Shown here one piece after another: positions 15,083-17,302 of a DNA stretch of 17,302 bases. The position numbers were made by a program, and so were the translations under genes. Numbering within the stretch: position 1 is the first letter of the stretch; every line of letters starts with the position of its first letter. The notes under the pieces were generated by a model. The model saw only the letters and a list, made by a program, of their open reading frames with translations, was not told the origin of the DNA and ran no database searches. The stretch is from 70-18 sp041691815 (GTDB lineage Bacteria > Pseudomonadota > Alphaproteobacteria > Acetobacterales > Acetobacteraceae): NCBI GenBank assembly GCA_041691815.1, contig JBEPTZ010000094.1, forward strand, positions 1-17,302, given 5' to 3'.

Positions 15083-15814
15083 ATGAAACAGACCGAACCA
15101 GTGCGACGCAAGAAGACCTTTTACGGCGTCAGCGTGGGCATCCTGATGGTGAACACCTTCTTTCGCCGCTTCCCCGGTGACATCGGCAATGCCGAAACCT
15201 GGTCATTTCCGGTGCAATATCGCATTGTCAAGGAAGCCGTGCCCGGTACCATGTCGTACCTGCACGACAACGACCTGCTGACCCCGTTCGCCAAGGCGGC
15301 GATGGAACTGGTGGAAGCCGGCGTCGACGGCATCGCCACCACCTGCGGCTTCCTGTCGATCTACCAGCGGCAGCTGGCGGAGATGCTGCCGGTTCCGGTG
15401 GCCACAAGCAGCCTGCTCCAGGTGCCGATGGTGCAACGCCTGATACCGGCCAGCCGGCGCGTGGGCGTGCTCACCTACAACGCCGACACGTTGAAGGGGC
15501 CGTATTTCACCGGGGTCGGCGTACCCGAGGACACGCCGGTCGGCGGAATGCCGCACGACTCGCGCTTTTTCTGCTCGATCCGTGAGGGCGACGTCACGGT
15601 GCCGTATGCTGTTCTGGAACACGAAGTGCTTGACGCCGCCGGCTGTCTACTCGCCGCGCACCCCACCATCGGCGCGTTTGTGCTAGAATGCACCAATCTC
15701 ACACCGTTCAGCGCGGCGATCAACGCGCGCTACGGCCTCCCTGTCTACGACGCGGTGACGCTGGTCAACTGGTTCCACGCCGGGCTGCGGCCACGCGCCT
15801 TCCCTGCAGCGTGA
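15083..15814 (+). CDS. Aspartate/glutamate racemase superfamily protein
   Basis: This 243-residue protein belongs to the cofactor-independent Asp/Glu/hydantoin racemase superfamily. The two conserved cysteines expected for the two-base mechanism are visible: Cys88 in GIATTCGFLSIYQ and Cys203 in FVLECTNLTPFSAAI. The N-terminal motif GILMVNTFFRRFPGDIGNAE (19-38) is typical of a subgroup annotated as Asp/Glu racemase-like proteins found near catabolic genes; the C terminus reads YDAVTLVNWFHAGL. Other superfamily members are hydantoin racemases, arylmalonate decarboxylases and maleate isomerases, so the reaction could be racemisation, isomerisation or decarboxylation. ATG 15083 has a strong GGGAGG 5 nt upstream. 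No signal peptide is seen. It is a separate transcription unit downstream of the sulfurtransferase; a link to the operon is plausible but not shown. Confidence 0.88.
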   Translation: MKQTEPVRRKKTFYGVSVGILMVNTFFRRFPGDIGNAETWSFPVQYRIVKEAVPGTMSYLHDNDLLTPFAKAAMELVEAGVDGIATTCGFLSIYQRQLAEMLPVPVATSSLLQVPMVQRLIPASRRVGVLTYNADTLKGPYFTGVGVPEDTPVGGMPHDSRFFCSIREGDVTVPYAVLEHEVLDAAGCLLAAHPTIGAFVLECTNLTPFSAAINARYGLPVYDAVTLVNWFHAGLRPRAFPAA

Positions 15815-15906
15815 CCCAGCGGATACCGAAGCCCGAACGCGGCCACGGCACATTTGAATCGCGATGCCGGGCCTAGCGCTGCCATCCAGACGGGCCGATG
15901 GGCCGC

Positions 15907-16450
15907 TCATCTGGGAAATGGCGGCCGATTGGTCGGGTCCAATCTACGCCGAATCCCACGCCCACCTGCCTCAGCGCTGCACGGCCCGCTCCAACGCCCA
16001 GAACCCGCGATCTGCCGCACCGCACTCACCCCGGAGTCCACCACCCACGCCCCGGCCGTGCCGCCCGCCGGCGTGGACGGGTCCACCGGGAACCCATGTC
16101 CCATCGCCGCGATCACCATCAGTTCCGCCGCCGCCGGGCGGTTCGGCCTCCCCCAGTTGCGTCGATGCCGTCGCCGATCACCTCGTCGAACCGCGGCGTC
16201 GCACCCTGGCCATGCAACCCGCTCCACAGCGCCGCCAGCGCCTCGGCATTGTGCGGGTCCACCGTCCGGTCTTTCCCGCCCTGCCATATCGACAGCCGCG
16301 GCCAAGCCTGACGCGTAGGCGTTCGCGTCGCCAGCCGCACATCATCGACCAGCGCCGCCCGTGAGAGGTGCTGGTCCGCCCGCTCCATATGGATCATCGC
16401 TCCCATCATCGCCCGGGCGCGAACGCCGCCGGATAGGCAGCCAGCAACGG
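15907..16450 (-). pseudogene. Degraded PHB-depolymerase-family esterase (C-terminal part, frameshifted)
   Basis: Reading on the minus strand, pieces of one protein occur in shifted frames. About 16450-16414 reads LLAAYPAAFAPG. After a shift near 16411-16416, another frame (to about 16170) reads AWPRLSIWQGGKDRTVDPHN and AEALAALWSGLHG. After a second shift near 16160-16185, a third piece reads AELMVIAAMGHGFPVD and AGAWVVDSGVSAVRQIAGSG, ending with a stop at 15907. This matches the order in PHB depolymerase/esterase family proteins: the segment after the nucleophile, the W-P-R-x-S-I-W-x-G strand with the catalytic Asp region, then the G-M-G-H-G catalytic His and the closing P/D-x-G-x-S segment. 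The N-terminal half with the GxSxG serine is missing. It is non-functional as written. Confidence 0.7.
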
Positions 16451-16509
16451 AGGGCAGCCATCGTCCGGCGGTTGCCCCGCTGGGGCCGTCTTATCGGCGT
16501 CCCGTAAGC

Positions 16510-17302
16510 TCCAGCGACCAATCCGTGGACTTTGTGCCCTCGGCATGCCTTGATGTCGGCGATCTGGATCGCGTTATCCAAATTGGCGCGCCGGGCTCGG
16601 TCGCGTCGTTCATCCAACGGATGGGTAGAACCGGGCGTCGGCCCGGCTCCTCGCGGAATTGCTTGTTCCTGGCGACCAACGAGGACGAACTGTTGGCATC
16701 CCTGGCGATCGTCAATCTGTGGCGGGAGGGGGTAGTGGAATCGGTGATAGCGCCTGTGCTCCCTGCGCATATCTACGCCCAGCAGGTCATGGCGGTCATT
16801 TTGCAGGAACGCGGGGTGACCCGACCCGACCTGAATGTCTGGCTACACGACGCGGCAGACGCAGTCCCAGTTGAAGTCCGCGAAGCAGTCGTCAGACACA
16901 TGCTGGATGTGGACGTCCTTGCGGAGGATGCAGGGATCTTGGGCCTCGGCGTTCGGGGCGAACGGGAGTTCGGTCGGCGCCATTTCAGCGATCTGGTGGC
17001 CGCCTTCAGCAGCCCGATGCTGCTTCTTGTGTTCCATGGACAGGCGGAACTCGGCTCCGTTCATCCGGCCAGCTTGGCACGTCGGCCAGACGTGGATGCC
17101 CCAATCTTGCTGCTGAACGGCCGGAGTTGGAAAGTCACCCATGTCGATTGGCCTCATCGGCGGGTGTCAGTCGTGCCTGCCGCAAGCGGAGGGCGATCTA
17201 GGTGGTTGGGGGCGGGCCGGATGCTTTCCGCCTCCATTTGTCGCGTCGAAGAACGGATTGTGGCCGGATTCGAACCTGTGTGCCGCCTTTCTCGGCGCGC
17301 TA
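16510..17302 (+). pseudogene. Lhr-like superfamily 2 DEAD/DEAH-box helicase, C-terminal part (N-terminus missing, 3' end beyond window)
   Basis: One plus frame is open from before 16510 to the window edge and is clearly a helicase from about 16549. LDVGDLDRVIQIGAPGSVAS is followed by motif VI as SFIQRMGRTGRRPG, then NCLFLATNEDELLASLAIVN, LWREGVVE and HIYAQQVMAVILQERGV. Further on come FGRRHFSDLVAAFSSPMLL, LLNGRSWKVTHVDW, GGRSRWLGAG and, at the edge, LSRRA. This order fits the second RecA domain and downstream domains of large Lhr-like helicases, which include BrxHI-type proteins of phage-defence islands. The first RecA domain (Walker A, DExH box) is absent; upstream sequence is the antisense esterase remnant. 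The residues before about 16549 do not match the expected LELGI segment, so the break lies there. A GTG at 16525 could start translation of a truncated product. About 260 codons are visible without a stop. Confidence 0.72.

Noticed and set aside
14934..15086. Short plus-strand frame with ADPSYRRNIIVDGFAMRTD, faintly like the start of a metal-dependent hydrolase
   Set aside because: It has no good start, a short length and a basic nonsense-like tail, and it overlaps the strongly supported racemase-family start. Recognition is too weak to call a gene remnant.
17266..17276. GGATTCGAACC, resembling the reverse complement of a tRNA T-loop (minus-strand tRNA or attachment site)
   Set aside because: The flanking 5-bp stems do not pair properly, no CCA/acceptor pattern precedes it, and the bases are in frame with the helicase remnant up to its conserved LSRRA ending. 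It is most likely a coincidence; the rest of any tRNA would also be cut by the window edge.
1..17302. CRISPR arrays, rRNA, tRNA genes, intact insertion sequences
   Set aside because: I saw no regularly spaced repeats, rRNA-like sequence, convincing tRNA cloverleaf or transposase motifs on either strand.

Overview
The window is GC-rich bacterial DNA. Codons end mostly in G or C, genes are tightly packed, and long false open frames lie antisense to real genes. The gene families (IclR regulator, old-yellow-enzyme-type Fe-S flavoenzyme, DadA-type oxidase, DMSO-reductase-family molybdoenzyme, Opp/Dpp-type ABC importer with fused ATPases) point to a metabolically versatile proteobacterium, most likely alphaproteobacterial. 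That placement is inference; there is no rRNA or other taxonomic marker here.

Layout. Positions 1-329 hold no clear gene, only a short coding-like remnant. An IclR-family regulator (330-1148, minus) faces away from a long plus-strand array (1284-13207): an Fe-S/FMN/FAD oxidoreductase, a DAO-family FAD oxidase, a possible 38-residue small ORF, a cytoplasmic BisC/DMSO-reductase-like molybdoenzyme, a glyoxalase-like VOC protein, a Tat-exported family-5 solute-binding protein, two permeases and one protein carrying both ATPase domains. Stops and starts overlap or nearly touch at many junctions, so this is probably one operon. A perfect 15-bp palindrome (1195-1209) between regulator and operon is the obvious operator candidate. 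The array ends 8 bp from a convergent NAD(P)-binding reductase (13216-13851, minus). That gene is divergent from a two-domain sulfurtransferase (13920-14816), and a near-perfect inverted repeat (13871-13896) lies between them. An Asp/Glu racemase-superfamily protein (15083-15814) follows.

How it may work together (inference). The importer brings in a small solute, probably amine-, peptide- or opine-like. The two flavoenzymes would oxidise or demethylate it, and the molybdoenzyme would reduce an S- or N-oxide group (or do related oxo-transfer chemistry). The VOC protein, racemase and possibly the sulfurtransferase would handle intermediates. The presence of an S-oxide reductase homologue and a sulfurtransferase makes a sulfur- or N-methyl-containing substrate worth testing, but the sequence does not identify it.

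The right end (15815-17302) is decayed. A frameshifted, N-terminally missing PHB-depolymerase-family esterase lies on the minus strand (about 15907-16450). Head-to-head with it is the C-terminal part of an Lhr-like superfamily 2 helicase (about 16510 to the window end, plus strand), which runs open to the edge. Both lack their N-terminal halves at the same junction, which suggests a deletion or recombination scar and possibly the edge of an accessory or defence island.
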